From contig JAKSNZ010000001.1 of NCBI GenBank assembly GCA_024405855.1, positions 1-64,000 of the forward strand: a stretch of 64,000 nucleotides of DNA, written 5' to 3'. The notes under the pieces were generated by a model that saw only the letters and a list, made by a program, of their open reading frames with translations, did no database searches and was not told the origin of the DNA. Both the position numbers and the translations under genes were made by a program. Below are positions 31,840 to 40,451 of this stretch, one piece after another. This stretch comes from Paludibacteraceae bacterium. Its GTDB lineage: Bacteria; Bacteroidota; Bacteroidia; Bacteroidales; Paludibacteraceae. Position 1 is the stretch's first letter. The number at the start of each line of letters is the position of its first letter.

Positions 31840-32907
31840 ATGAAAAAAATTACAGTTATAGTTACGGCACTTACTGTAGTGATGGCTGTGCTTGTTGGTT
31901 GTGAGAAGAAGAGCGTTGTCTCTGAATCAAAGCAATCAGCAGAGAAGGTGGCAATGACCTTCTACGCCTATCCGCAAGGAAGTGTGCGTACAGGATTGAT
32001 ACCTGATGATGTGCTTAAACTAAAGTCAGTGTGGACTGAGAATGATGAGATAGTCATATTCACAGCAAGTAACACTAAAGGTAGTGTTTTCTCACTTACA
32101 GATGGTGTTAATACAGACTACGGAACCTTTGAGGGAGAGGCGTTCAAGGCAGATTCATACGCCGCCGCATATCCAGTCTCTATGGTAAGCACCACAGACG
32201 GCAGCACTATGACGTTTGTATTGCCAAACAACCAAACCTATAAGGAAAACACTTATGAAACCAACACAGTGCCAGTGGTGGCATACACCAGCACAGACGA
32301 GTTGTATTTTGACAATGTTACAGGTATGCTGCGTGTGGGAATAAAGAGTGCTGAAGAGGCAACCATAACCAAGATGGTGCTGAAGGATAAAGTCAGCAGT
32401 TTTAAGTTGTGGGGTACATACAGATTTACGCCCACATCAACAAATGGTCTTGAGTATGTGTCAGGAGGCGACAACGCTATGGAACTAAAATTAGGTGCTG
32501 GCGTAAAACTTAAGTCATCAGACTACACATACTTCTATTTCTGTCTGCCAGTAGGAGCCATTGCAACGGGATTGACAGTTGATTTGGTGGATAGTAAAGG
32601 CAGAGTGGGAAAAATAGACTACGCAAAGACGGACAAGGTTATGGTTCTTAACGTGGGCAAGACCCTAATAGTGGAGAATGTGGAGTTTGTATCACCTACA
32701 AGCGTGCTTGACGGAGTGTCAAAAGAGGATGGCTCATGGTATGACCCAAGTACAAGCGTGCTTGACGGAGTGTCAAAAGAAGATGGGTTATGGTATGACC
32801 CAAGTGCAAGCGTGCTTGACGGAGTGTCAAAAGAAGATGGGTTATGGTATGACCCAAGTGCAAGCGTGCTTAACGGAGTAACAAAAGAGAATGGAGAATG
32901 GGAATAA
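31840..32907 (+). CDS. Fimbrillin-like lipoprotein with C-terminal 18-residue tandem repeats
   Basis: The protein has 355 aa. ATG 31840 is chosen over GTG 31834 because AGGAGG (31826-31831) sits 8 nt upstream of it. The lipobox is VLVGC (Cys near 21). Residues about 30-285 resemble the fimbrillin/Mfa-like fold of its neighbours (VWTENDEIVIFTA, AYPVSMVSTTDGSTMTFVLP, VPVVAYTSTDELYFDNVTGML). Instead of a FISUMP-like domain it ends with four 18-residue repeats (SVLDGVSKEDGLWYDPSA), the last one degenerate and ending NGEWE. It is probably a surface-exposed lipoprotein; its ligand is unknown. Confidence 0.88.
   Translation: MKKITVIVTALTVVMAVLVGCEKKSVVSESKQSAEKVAMTFYAYPQGSVRTGLIPDDVLKLKSVWTENDEIVIFTASNTKGSVFSLTDGVNTDYGTFEGEAFKADSYAAAYPVSMVSTTDGSTMTFVLPNNQTYKENTYETNTVPVVAYTSTDELYFDNVTGMLRVGIKSAEEATITKMVLKDKVSSFKLWGTYRFTPTSTNGLEYVSGGDNAMELKLGAGVKLKSSDYTYFYFCLPVGAIATGLTVDLVDSKGRVGKIDYAKTDKVMVLNVGKTLIVENVEFVSPTSVLDGVSKEDGSWYDPSTSVLDGVSKEDGLWYDPSASVLDGVSKEDGLWYDPSASVLNGVTKENGEWE
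32701..32907 (+). repeat. 54-bp coding tandem repeat (VNTR-like), four units
   Basis: Units begin at 32701, 32755, 32809 and 32863 (AGCGTGCTTGACGGAGTGTC). Units 2 and 3 are identical over 54 bp; unit 4 is diverged and truncated by the stop. Gain or loss of units keeps the reading frame. Confidence 0.95.
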
Positions 32908-32936
32908 TAAAACAATAACTAAAAAAATAAAAAACA

Positions 32937-34376
32937 ATGAAAAAGATTATTTACTTAACAGGAGCGGCATTGGTAATGCTGGCTTCAGTGTCTTGTGAAA
33001 AGAAAGAGACAGTAAAAGAGGCACAGTCATCAGTGGAGAAGACTGAAATGGTGTTTACAGCCACATCAGAAAAAGGTGGCTTAAAGACCACAATAAAGGA
33101 AGACGGCACTACAGCCGTATGGTCTGCAACAGACAATCTAAAGGTATTCACAGCAGAGGACACAAAGGGTAGTGTGTGCGATATAATAAGCGGAGCAGGC
33201 ACAACAGAAGCAGAGTTTGAAGGAATGTGTGCCAAGACAGGACCTTGGACGGCAATATACCCTGCATCATCTGCCAAGAGCTTTAGTGACGGAACCATAA
33301 CCCTCAAAATGCCTGAGATACAAACTTATGCGGAGAACACATTTGCACAGGGTGCAATGCCTTGTGTGGCATATTCATCTACTACAGAGTTTACATTCAA
33401 CCACTCATTTGGTGTGTTGAAAATTAACCTAAAGCTTAAGGAGGGCAAGACAGGTTCAGTTAAGAGTATAACGCTTACAACTAAGAGTTCAGAGAAACTT
33501 TGGGGTACATTTACAGTAAATCCGCAAAGCGGTCCGGCTGCTACAGAAAAGAGTGACTCAGAAGGTACAACATCAATAACCCTTGACTGTGGTGCTGGCG
33601 TGGCACTTAGCACAAGTGCAGCCACAGGTTTTTGGGTTGTAGTACCACAAGATGCGTTTGCAAGCGGATTTGACGTGACAGTAACATCAACAGATGATTT
33701 TCTGGCAACACTGTCAACATCAAAAGCCAACACCATTACAGCAGGCAAGGTTAAGGAGATGCCCATACATTTAATTGAGTTTAAGGATCCAACAAAGGGA
33801 GAGGCTATGATAGAAGACGGAACTATGGTTAAGTGGGTTCAGTTGTGGGAAGGTGGTCCTAAGTTTGCTGAGTACAATGTAGGTGCCAAATCTGTAGAAG
33901 AGTATGGCGACTACTTCCACTGGGGTGGCACGTATCGTATTAAAAGCGGAACAGTGTATACTGATGACCACTATACAGGAGAAGGTCCTCTTACAGGAGA
34001 TAATGATGCAGCCACCAAGTATTGGGGTTCCGACTGGCGTATGCCTAGATACGGTGAATGCGACTCTATAACTATATCCTGCGATCGAAAGTGGGTACAA
34101 AACTACAATAACACAAACGTTGCAGGAATGTTAATTACAGGCAAAGGAAAATACTCTGGTAACTCCTTGTTTTTTCCTGCTGGAGGTGACGGCTACAAAG
34201 CCACTTTCTCTAACAAGAATGTTGTAGGTAACTATTGGTCTTCGGATGGCAATGGTGCAGCCACTAATCCATTCGCTTGGTATTTTTGCGTAAGCAACAC
34301 CCCATACATTACCATGAAAACTCAAACCGCCCAACCCAACCGCGGGTACCTTGTGCGACCGGTTTTGGTGGAGTAA
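32937..34376 (+). CDS. Fimbrillin-like lipoprotein with FISUMP-like C-terminal domain (cassette 1)
   Basis: The protein has 479 aa. Lipobox SVSC (Cys at 21), then CEKKETVKEAQSSVEKT. Residues about 35-285 form a fimbrillin-like beta domain (AVWSATDNLKVFTAED, MPCVAYSSTTEFTFNHSFGVL). Residues about 295-479 resemble the Fibrobacter succinogenes major paralogous (FISUMP/DUF1566-like) domain: WGSDWRMPRYGECD, KYSGNSLFFPAGGDGY, NYWSSDGNG, RGYLVRPVL. It is closely related to the lipoprotein at 56180-57610. It is likely displayed on the surface; its function is not known. Confidence 0.88.
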   Translation: MKKIIYLTGAALVMLASVSCEKKETVKEAQSSVEKTEMVFTATSEKGGLKTTIKEDGTTAVWSATDNLKVFTAEDTKGSVCDIISGAGTTEAEFEGMCAKTGPWTAIYPASSAKSFSDGTITLKMPEIQTYAENTFAQGAMPCVAYSSTTEFTFNHSFGVLKINLKLKEGKTGSVKSITLTTKSSEKLWGTFTVNPQSGPAATEKSDSEGTTSITLDCGAGVALSTSAATGFWVVVPQDAFASGFDVTVTSTDDFLATLSTSKANTITAGKVKEMPIHLIEFKDPTKGEAMIEDGTMVKWVQLWEGGPKFAEYNVGAKSVEEYGDYFHWGGTYRIKSGTVYTDDHYTGEGPLTGDNDAATKYWGSDWRMPRYGECDSITISCDRKWVQNYNNTNVAGMLITGKGKYSGNSLFFPAGGDGYKATFSNKNVVGNYWSSDGNGAATNPFAWYFCVSNTPYITMKTQTAQPNRGYLVRPVLVE

Positions 34377-34407
34377 GTAGGCCACAGCTGTCATTATGAT
34401 ATTCAAA

Positions 34408-34435
34408 CGGGTCAAGGTTTCAAAATCTTGACCCG
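34408..34435 (+). terminator. Terminator hairpin of cassette 1
   Basis: CGGGTCAAG and CTTGACCCG form a 9-bp stem 32 bp after the lipoprotein stop. A related hairpin with the same CGGGTCAAGGTTTC arm closes cassette 2 (56073-56104). Confidence 0.65.
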
Positions 34436-34517
34436 CTGCTGTTTTCTATAAAAACATACAGAATCCCCAAATCATAGAAAATTACGTATAATTTAGTGGT
34501 ATGTGATAAAAATTTAC

Positions 34518-34573
34518 TATATTTGCAAATCAAAATATATAAATTTTAACAATGGGGGAGCGGAAGCGTCCCC
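34518..34573 (+). promoter_or_regulatory. purA promoter and leader hairpin
   Basis: The -7 box is TATATTTG (34518-34525). GGGGA at 34555-34559 pairs with TCCCC at 34569-34573, ending 6 bp before the purA start. An out-of-frame ATG at 34552 opens a 25-codon ORF that overlaps the purA start. Confidence 0.5.
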
Positions 34574-34579
34574 TTTATA

Positions 34580-35854
34580 ATGATGGCAAAAGCAGATGTT
34601 TTATTAGGGCTCCAATGGGGCGATGAAGGTAAGGGTAAGGTTATTGATGTGCTTACTCCTGATTATGATGCAGTTACAAGGTTTCAAGGCGGACCTAATG
34701 CAGGTCACACCCTTGAGTTTGACGGTCAAAAGTATGTTCTACGTTCAATACCGTCAGGTATTTTCCAAGGGAACAAGATTAACATCATAGGTAATGGTGT
34801 AGTGCTTGACCCTGCTCTGTTTAAGGCTGAGGCTGAGGCACTTGCAGCATCGGGGCATGACCTTACAAAAAGATTGTTCATATCAAAGAAGGCTCACCTT
34901 ATAATGCCTACACACCGTGTGCTTGATGCGGCAAATGAGGCTGCAAAGGGTGATTCAAAGGTTGGAACCACAGGTAAGGGCATTGGACCTACATACACTG
35001 ACAAAGTAAGCCGTAACGGACTGCGTGTAGGTGATATAAACAATAATTTTGAAGAGAAATATGCCAAGGCAAAGGCTCGCCATGATGCAATGCTTAAGGG
35101 TATGAATTTCTCATACGATGTAACCGCTGTTGAAAAAGAGTGGTTTGAGGGTATTGAGTACCTTAAGAAATTTACATTTATAGATAGTGAGCATTTTGTA
35201 AACGGACTGCTTGATGATGGCAAGTCAATTCTTTGTGAGGGTGCACAGGGCACAATGCTTGATGTTGACTTTGGCTCATATCCTTTTGTAACATCTTCAA
35301 ACACAATATGTGCAGGTGCATGCAGCGGTCTTGGAATCGCTCCTAATAAGATAGGTGATGTTTATGGTATCTTTAAGGCATATTGCACCAGAGTTGGTGG
35401 AGGTCCTTTCCCTACAGAGTTGTTTGATGAGGTAGGGGAGACGCTTTGTGATAAAGGTCATGAGTTTGGGGCGGTTACAGGTCGCCGCCGCCGTTGCGGT
35501 TGGATTGACCTTGTAGCACTTAAATATGCCGTTATGATAAACGGTGTAACCAAACTTATAATGATGAAGAGTGATGTTATGGACTCATTCCCAACCATTA
35601 AGGCTTGCGTGGCTTATAAGATAGACGGTGAGGAGATAGACTACTTCCCGTATGAGATTTGTGACAAGAAAATTGAGCCTGTATATACTGAACTTGACGG
35701 TTGGCAGACAGATATGACCAAGATGTCATCAGAAGATGAGTTTCCTGAGGAGTTCAACGCTTATCTTGATTTTCTTGAGGATTTCTTGGGTGTGCCTATT
35801 AAGATTGTTTCTGTAGGGCCTGACCGTCAGCAGACTATAATACGATACCAATAA
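34580..35854 (+). CDS. purA: Adenylosuccinate synthetase
   Basis: The protein has 424 aa (or 423 from the adjacent second ATG). It makes adenylosuccinate from IMP, aspartate and GTP, the first committed step to AMP. Motifs are VLLGLQWGDEGKGKVIDVLT, QGGPNAGHTLEFDGQKY, TGKGIGPTYTDKVSRNGLRV, EGAQGTMLDVDFGSYPFVTSSN and TGRRRRCGWIDLV. Its stop abuts the convergent Lrp-type regulator. Confidence 0.98.
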   Translation: MMAKADVLLGLQWGDEGKGKVIDVLTPDYDAVTRFQGGPNAGHTLEFDGQKYVLRSIPSGIFQGNKINIIGNGVVLDPALFKAEAEALAASGHDLTKRLFISKKAHLIMPTHRVLDAANEAAKGDSKVGTTGKGIGPTYTDKVSRNGLRVGDINNNFEEKYAKAKARHDAMLKGMNFSYDVTAVEKEWFEGIEYLKKFTFIDSEHFVNGLLDDGKSILCEGAQGTMLDVDFGSYPFVTSSNTICAGACSGLGIAPNKIGDVYGIFKAYCTRVGGGPFPTELFDEVGETLCDKGHEFGAVTGRRRRCGWIDLVALKYAVMINGVTKLIMMKSDVMDSFPTIKACVAYKIDGEEIDYFPYEICDKKIEPVYTELDGWQTDMTKMSSEDEFPEEFNAYLDFLEDFLGVPIKIVSVGPDRQQTIIRYQ

Positions 35855-36313
35855 TCAAAGTTGTACTTGGCGTGAAAACGACTCTTTGAGCGATATTGTT
35901 ATTTCTGCCGAGGCAACTCCTGATATTGTTTGAATCTTGTTGCTCAGCACATTCAAAAGAGAAGTGTTGTCAGAGGTATAGACCTTTAATAATATTGATG
36001 ATTTTCCCGAAGTAAGGTGACACTCCACCGCTTCGGGAATTTTTTTCAACTCTTCAGTAATTGTATTTATGTTGGCATCGGAGGTTGTATTCAGGCAAAT
36101 GAATGCACAAGTGTTGAACCCTATTAGGGTGGGCTCCAATACAAACACACTGCCTTTTATGACACCGTCCTGAGTGAGTTGCTGAATGTGTTGGTGTATG
36201 GCGGCACCTGATACATTGCAAATACGTGCTATCTCAAGAAACGGGGTTTTGGCGTTCTTTGAAAGAATCTCCAAAATCTTAATGTCAAGTGTGTCAAGTG
36301 TAACCTTTGCCAT
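35855..36313 (-). CDS. Lrp/AsnC-family transcriptional regulator
   Basis: The protein has 152 aa. It has an N-terminal winged helix (LDTLDIKILEILSKNAKTPF, IARICNVSGAAIHQHIQQL) and a C-terminal RAM ligand domain (TCAFICLNTTSDANINTI, PEAVECHLTSGKSSILLKVY). It probably senses an amino acid and regulates its own or metabolic genes; the effector is not known. It follows meaB by 3 bp. Confidence 0.94.
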   Translation of the reverse strand: MAKVTLDTLDIKILEILSKNAKTPFLEIARICNVSGAAIHQHIQQLTQDGVIKGSVFVLEPTLIGFNTCAFICLNTTSDANINTITEELKKIPEAVECHLTSGKSSILLKVYTSDNTSLLNVLSNKIQTISGVASAEITISLKESFSRQVQL

Positions 36314-36316
36314 AAT

Positions 36317-37405
36317 CTACTTTTTGCCGAAATAAATGTCAAGTAATTTGTGGGCTGCAACAAATGAGCTGATTTCATCATTTACAACCTTTTTTCTGTA
36401 CTCTTCAATAAGTTGCTCAATTTCAGGGTCTTGATAGAAACTGTTTCTAAGTTTCTCATCAATGGTCTCTGTCATCCAATATTGGGTTTGGCGGCGACGT
36501 TTTATGTCAAAGTAGCCATTGCCTTTGCAATGAGCAATATATCGCTCTATCATATCCCAAATTTCAGGAATGCCAACCTTATGAAACGCGGAACACAGAA
36601 GAACCTCAGGTACCCATCCGCTTTCATGGGCAGGAAACAGGTGCAGAGCATTCTTGAATTGGGCTTGTGCAAGTTTTGCCTTCTCCAAATTGTTGCCTTC
36701 TGCCTTGTTTATGATTATTGAATCAGCCATCTCCATTATGCCGCGTTTGATGCCTTGTAACTCATCGCCCGCACCTGTAATCTGAATAAGAAGGAAGAAA
36801 TCAACCATAGAGTGGACAGCGGTTTCTGATTGCCCCACGCCTACAGTCTCTATGAAAATATTGTTGTACCCGGCAGCCTCACATAAAACAATTGTTTCTC
36901 TTGTCTTGCGGGCAACACCGCCAAGTGAACCTGCTGACGGAGAAGGGCGTATGAAAGCCTTATCGCTTACTGACAACTCCTCCATACGTGTCTTGTCACC
37001 CAATATTGAGCCTTTTGAAAGTCCGCTGCTTGGGTCTATTGCAAGCACTGCAAGTTTTTCACCTTTGTTTACAAGGTGCATTCCAAGTGCCTCAATAAAA
37101 GTACTCTTACCTGCACCAGGCACACCTGTAATGCCAATTCTTACAGATTTTCCTGCAAGAGGAAGACATTTTTCAATAATCTCCTGTGCCGTTTGATAGT
37201 GTTCAGGATTTGTGCTTTCAACCATTGTTACGGCTTGAGACAGTAAGGATATGTTCCCTTTTTCTATTCCTTCCACATACTCCGATACAGAAAAAGTCTT
37301 TCTTTTAACCCTTTTTGCCAAATAAGGATTTACAGAAGGTGGTTGAATAATGCCTTTGTTTACGGTCAGCCCTTTGTATTCTTCATCATTCTCTACATGC
37401 TCCAT
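36317..37405 (-). CDS. meaB: Methylmalonyl-CoA mutase-associated GTPase MeaB
   Basis: The protein has 362 aa. It is a G3E-family GTPase chaperone that protects and loads cobalamin into methylmalonyl-CoA mutase. The P-loop is GITGVPGAGKSTFIEALG; switch motifs are AIDPSSGLSKGSILGDKTRM and VGVGQSETAVHSMVDFF; the base motif is NKAEGNN. The mutase genes are not in this window; the pathway fits propionate production in Bacteroidales. The gene is 1 bp after the DUF1573-like gene. Confidence 0.95.
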   Translation of the reverse strand: MEHVENDEEYKGLTVNKGIIQPPSVNPYLAKRVKRKTFSVSEYVEGIEKGNISLLSQAVTMVESTNPEHYQTAQEIIEKCLPLAGKSVRIGITGVPGAGKSTFIEALGMHLVNKGEKLAVLAIDPSSGLSKGSILGDKTRMEELSVSDKAFIRPSPSAGSLGGVARKTRETIVLCEAAGYNNIFIETVGVGQSETAVHSMVDFFLLIQITGAGDELQGIKRGIMEMADSIIINKAEGNNLEKAKLAQAQFKNALHLFPAHESGWVPEVLLCSAFHKVGIPEIWDMIERYIAHCKGNGYFDIKRRRQTQYWMTETIDEKLRNSFYQDPEIEQLIEEYRKKVVNDEISSFVAAHKLLDIYFGKK

Positions 37406-37406
37406 A

Positions 37407-37859
37407 TTACTTGCGTTTCTTTTTCTTTTTGGTTTTCTTGTCTTTTGATTTCAATGGTTTTGCCGTATAGTTTTCATCATCATTTGTTGCTGTTGCACCA
37501 CGGAATCCCGATATAAACAGTTTCATTGTAGGCATAGTTCCGTAAACATAAAAGTGCTGCTTAAAATCACCAAAAATGTTACTGGTGTTCAGCTCTACAG
37601 TAATGTTACCTGTCATGTCAGGTGCTATGCCATTTTTAGGCCATTCTTTAATAATGAAATTACAGGTAGGCTCCACTCTATTTATATACATTGTGTCTGT
37701 ACTTTCATTACACAGTACAAATGTATGCTCGGTAGCGGTATCTTCCTGAAGAAGTATTCCCACATTGAAATTCTCATTGTCAACAGAGCATTTGCTTTGT
37801 TGTGCAATAGCGGTGGATGCTAATGACAGTAGAAATATTATGTAAGCAACTCTTTTCAT
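37407..37859 (-). CDS. Divergent DUF1573-like exported protein with Lys-rich tail
   Basis: The protein has 150 aa. The signal peptide ends near STAIAQ. The middle keeps the layout of DUF1573 (FNVGILLQEDTATEHTFVLCN, INRVEPTCNFIIKEWP, ITVELNTSN) but lacks the CGC motif of the neighbour at 37933. The last 17 residues are a basic run, KSKDKKTKKKKKRK. It follows a terminator and has no clear promoter, so expression may depend on readthrough. Confidence 0.8.
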   Translation of the reverse strand: MKRVAYIIFLLSLASTAIAQQSKCSVDNENFNVGILLQEDTATEHTFVLCNESTDTMYINRVEPTCNFIIKEWPKNGIAPDMTGNITVELNTSNIFGDFKQHFYVYGTMPTMKLFISGFRGATATNDDENYTAKPLKSKDKKTKKKKKRK

Positions 37860-37875
37860 TGACTGATTATATTAA

Positions 37876-37920
37876 AAAAGGCTGGCTGCCTTTTGTAAGT
37901 AGCAGTCAGCCTCTTTTTTG
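37876..37920. terminator. Terminator between the two DUF1573-type genes
   Basis: GGCTGGCTGC (37880-37889) pairs with GCAGTCAGCC (37902-37911), flanked by an A-run on one side and a T-run on the other. On the minus strand it ends the 37933-38340 gene. Confidence 0.8.
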
Positions 37921-37932
37921 TTAAACTGCTGA

Positions 37933-38340
37933 TTAGTTAGCAGGTTTTGCCTTAGGAATAACCTCTCCCTTTATGTTCAGTACAACAACTTTAGCCTCAT
38001 CAGAAGCATCGTGGTACTTAACTGTAATGCTCTTGGAAAAGTTACCTGGACGGCCTGCAGGATTGTATGTTACATTAATGAATCCTTTTTTCTTAGGAGC
38101 AACAGGGTCTTTTGTCCATTCTGGGGTTGTGCAACCGCAAGATGCTTGAACGTTATCAAGAGTAACAGCCTTCTTGCTGATGTTCTTAAACTCAAAAGTG
38201 GTGGTGACTTTACCGCCATCCTCTTGAATCTGACCAAAGTCATGTACTCTTTCCACAAACTCAATACTCTGGTTATCTTCTGCAAATACTGATGCTGAAA
38301 TAGCCAATAAAATGCCTAAAAATAAAACTTTTGCTTTCAT
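37933..38340 (-). CDS. DUF1573 exported protein
   Basis: The protein has 135 aa with signal peptide (ASVFAE). It has the clear DUF1573 pattern VHDFGQIQEDGG, FEFKNISKKAV, VQASCGCTTPEW and KGFINVTYNPAGRPG. It is a periplasmic Ig-like (ASPM/SPD2/hydin type) domain, common in Bacteroidota, function unknown. It has its own promoter and terminator. Confidence 0.92.
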   Translation of the reverse strand: MKAKVLFLGILLAISASVFAEDNQSIEFVERVHDFGQIQEDGGKVTTTFEFKNISKKAVTLDNVQASCGCTTPEWTKDPVAPKKKGFINVTYNPAGRPGNFSKSITVKYHDASDEAKVVVLNIKGEVIPKAKPAN

Positions 38341-38390
38341 TTTGATAAATTTATTAAAGATTTGATTTTGTTTTTTCAGTTATTTAGACG

Positions 38391-38398
38391 CAAAGGTA
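38391..38398 (-). promoter_or_regulatory. -7 box of the DUF1573 gene
   Basis: Minus-strand TACCTTTG, 50 bp before the ATG. Confidence 0.55.
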
Positions 38399-38463
38399 AT
38401 AAAAAAGTTTAATAGTTGTTGCTCTTATTGTAAAATAAGTAGTATCTTTTTTAAGGTATACTA

Positions 38464-38640
38464 CTCGTTACTTCGTAACTCGTATCGCTTTCACTACTCG
38501 TGGCTTCGCCACTCGTGAAGAGTCTTCGCTCCTCGGCTAAAATAAGCAAGCTTATTTTATATTTTTAGTTCCGTTCGGATAAACGTGAATAAATTCACTT
38601 TATCCTACCGTAACTAAAAGAAACTAAGTTCCTTAGTTTC
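38464..38640. repeat. Cluster of at least six stem-loops, several with TTC loops
   Basis: This 317-bp gap between guaA and the DUF1573 gene has no gene. It holds GTTAC-TTC-GTAAC (38467-38479), GTGGC-TTC-GCCAC (38500-38512), GAAG-AGT-CTTC (38517-38527), TAAAATAAGC-AA-complement (38538-38559), a nested 8-bp plus 13-bp stem (38563-38619), and GAAACTAAG-TTC-CTTAGTTTC (38620-38640). ACTCGT flanks the first two. No direct-repeat/spacer pattern of a CRISPR is present. Confidence 0.85.
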
Positions 38641-38657
38641 AGCTCTCGTCGCTTGCC

Positions 38658-40451
38658 TCATTCCCACTCTATAGTCCCCGGAGGTTTGTGGGTGATGTCA
38701 TACCACAAGGCACCGGCACCGGCGTTCTTCAGTTCACTCCAAAGTTTTTGGAGTAGGGCAGGGTCAATGGTTGCAAAGTTTGCAGTCATAGCCTCATTGC
38801 TGTTTACAGGACGCATTACAACACATGGCTTGTTTCCAACGGTAAGCGGAACCAAAACCACAGGCATCTGCCATATTGATTGATATAGGTTGTTCTCCTG
38901 AATGAATTTTGTACATATATTGTCAAAAGTACGCAGTTTGTCAAAATTCTCACGTACAGCATATTGTGCAATAGGTTTAGGCATATCATCGCTTACTGCT
39001 CCAATTTGCCATACGGCACGGTTAATCTCCTTAAAGTGGTTTGTTATCTCAGTGCTGAACTTTTCACAATCCTTCCAAGTTACATTTGCACTCTTTAGCA
39101 GGAACGGCTGTGCGTATGTACGTCCGTCACCTTGAACGCCTACACTCTTTATAGGAAGTGCAACGCCTGAAATGCCGTTGTCAGAAAGGTATTTGTCAAG
39201 ACCTGCTATATCACTATTAGATGCGTATGTGCCGTTTCCGTCACTGCATAGCATTCTTACGCCAAGTCCCGGACCTGGGAAAGGGTGCCTCCAAACAAGT
39301 TCTTTTGGAATGCCAAGTTCCTCTCCAAGCATACGTACCTCATCTTTGTAAAGGTCTGCAAGTGGTTCAAGAAGCATTCCAGCCGCCATTAAATCCATAA
39401 CCTCTTTAACGCGGTTGTGGTGAGTCTTTATAAGGTCTGCATTTTTTGTTCCGCCACTCTCTATGGTATCGGGGTAGATAGTGCCTTGAGCCATCATCCA
39501 TTCATTAGGGTCAAGGTTCAGTTTCTGCATCTCCTCATCCTTTACCTTAATGAAACGGGCACCAATAAGTTTTCGTTTCTGTTCAGGAGCGGTAATGCCT
39601 TTTAAATCAGAAAGAAACTCCTCCGATGCGTCAACAACCCTCAAATTGTTCATTCCTTCAGCCTTGAGGAACTCCATAATCTGACTGCTCTCTCCAAGAC
39701 GCATCATACCATTGTCAATATGAAGTCCAAGAACTTTGTCTGCACCTAAAACTCTGTTCAACAGTACAAATGCAACAGTGCTGTCTACACCGCCTGACAC
39801 CAGTAGGAACACCTTTCGGTTTTTTACCTCGTTGCGTATCTTATTGGAAATCAGTGGTAAATAACTCTTCATATCCCATTCACGCTTGCAACCGCAAATG
39901 TTTATGAAGTTATCAAGCAGTTTCATTCCAAACTTGCTGTGAGTAACTTCAGGGTGGAACTGAATGCCATAAATTTTCTCACTGTCAAGTGCTACGGCAG
40001 CGGTAGGACAATCTTTTGTAGAGGCAATTATTCTGTAGCCTGACGGCAGGTTCTCAACCACATCACCATGGCTCATCCACATTTGAGACTCAGCAGGAAT
40101 GTCCTTTAGCAGTGGGTGCGATTGCTCTGCAACTTTTAGCATTGCAATGCCATACTCCTTAACCTTGCCAGCCTTTACAGTGCCGCCTTTCTGAGATGCA
40201 AGCAGCTGATGTCCATAGCATATACCTAATTTAGGTACAGGAATGTTTATTATTTCAGGATTGTACTCAGGGGCATTTTCATCATAGACACTTGAAGGTC
40301 CTCCACTGTAAATTATACCACTTGCTCCCTGTAACTCCTCAATAGGGGCTGCAGGTGAGTGTATCTCTGTAAAAACGCCTAATCTACGCACTCTGTTTGC
40401 AATAAGGTGGGCGTACTGTCCGCCAAAATCAAGAACAATTATTTTCTGCAT
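38658..40451 (-). CDS. guaA: GMP synthase (glutamine-hydrolysing)
   Basis: The protein has 597 aa. The start at ATG 40451 (MQKIIVLDFGGQ) is the family start; 12 extra codons upstream are unlikely. The class I glutaminase domain has nucleophile Cys78 in GICYGHQ and His/Glu in FHPEVTHS. The ATP pyrophosphatase domain has SGGVDSTVAF. The C-terminal dimerisation domain ends GTIEWE. It converts XMP to GMP. It overlaps the 3' end of the flippase-like gene by 23 bp. Confidence 0.97.
   Translation of the reverse strand: MQKIIVLDFGGQYAHLIANRVRRLGVFTEIHSPAAPIEELQGASGIIYSGGPSSVYDENAPEYNPEIINIPVPKLGICYGHQLLASQKGGTVKAGKVKEYGIAMLKVAEQSHPLLKDIPAESQMWMSHGDVVENLPSGYRIIASTKDCPTAAVALDSEKIYGIQFHPEVTHSKFGMKLLDNFINICGCKREWDMKSYLPLISNKIRNEVKNRKVFLLVSGGVDSTVAFVLLNRVLGADKVLGLHIDNGMMRLGESSQIMEFLKAEGMNNLRVVDASEEFLSDLKGITAPEQKRKLIGARFIKVKDEEMQKLNLDPNEWMMAQGTIYPDTIESGGTKNADLIKTHHNRVKEVMDLMAAGMLLEPLADLYKDEVRMLGEELGIPKELVWRHPFPGPGLGVRMLCSDGNGTYASNSDIAGLDKYLSDNGISGVALPIKSVGVQGDGRTYAQPFLLKSANVTWKDCEKFSTEITNHFKEINRAVWQIGAVSDDMPKPIAQYAVRENFDKLRTFDNICTKFIQENNLYQSIWQMPVVLVPLTVGNKPCVVMRPVNSNEAMTANFATIDPALLQKLWSELKNAGAGALWYDITHKPPGTIEWE

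Noticed and set aside
32678-32881. Out-of-frame ORF through the 54-bp repeats with repeated Cys (QACLTECQKKMGYG)
   Set aside because: A repeat whose period is a multiple of three stays open in any frame that lacks a stop in one unit; the main frame has the signal peptide and a paralogous domain.
38464-38640. Hairpin cluster as a CRISPR array
   Set aside because: The stems differ in sequence, there is no constant direct repeat with regular spacers, and no cas gene is in the window.
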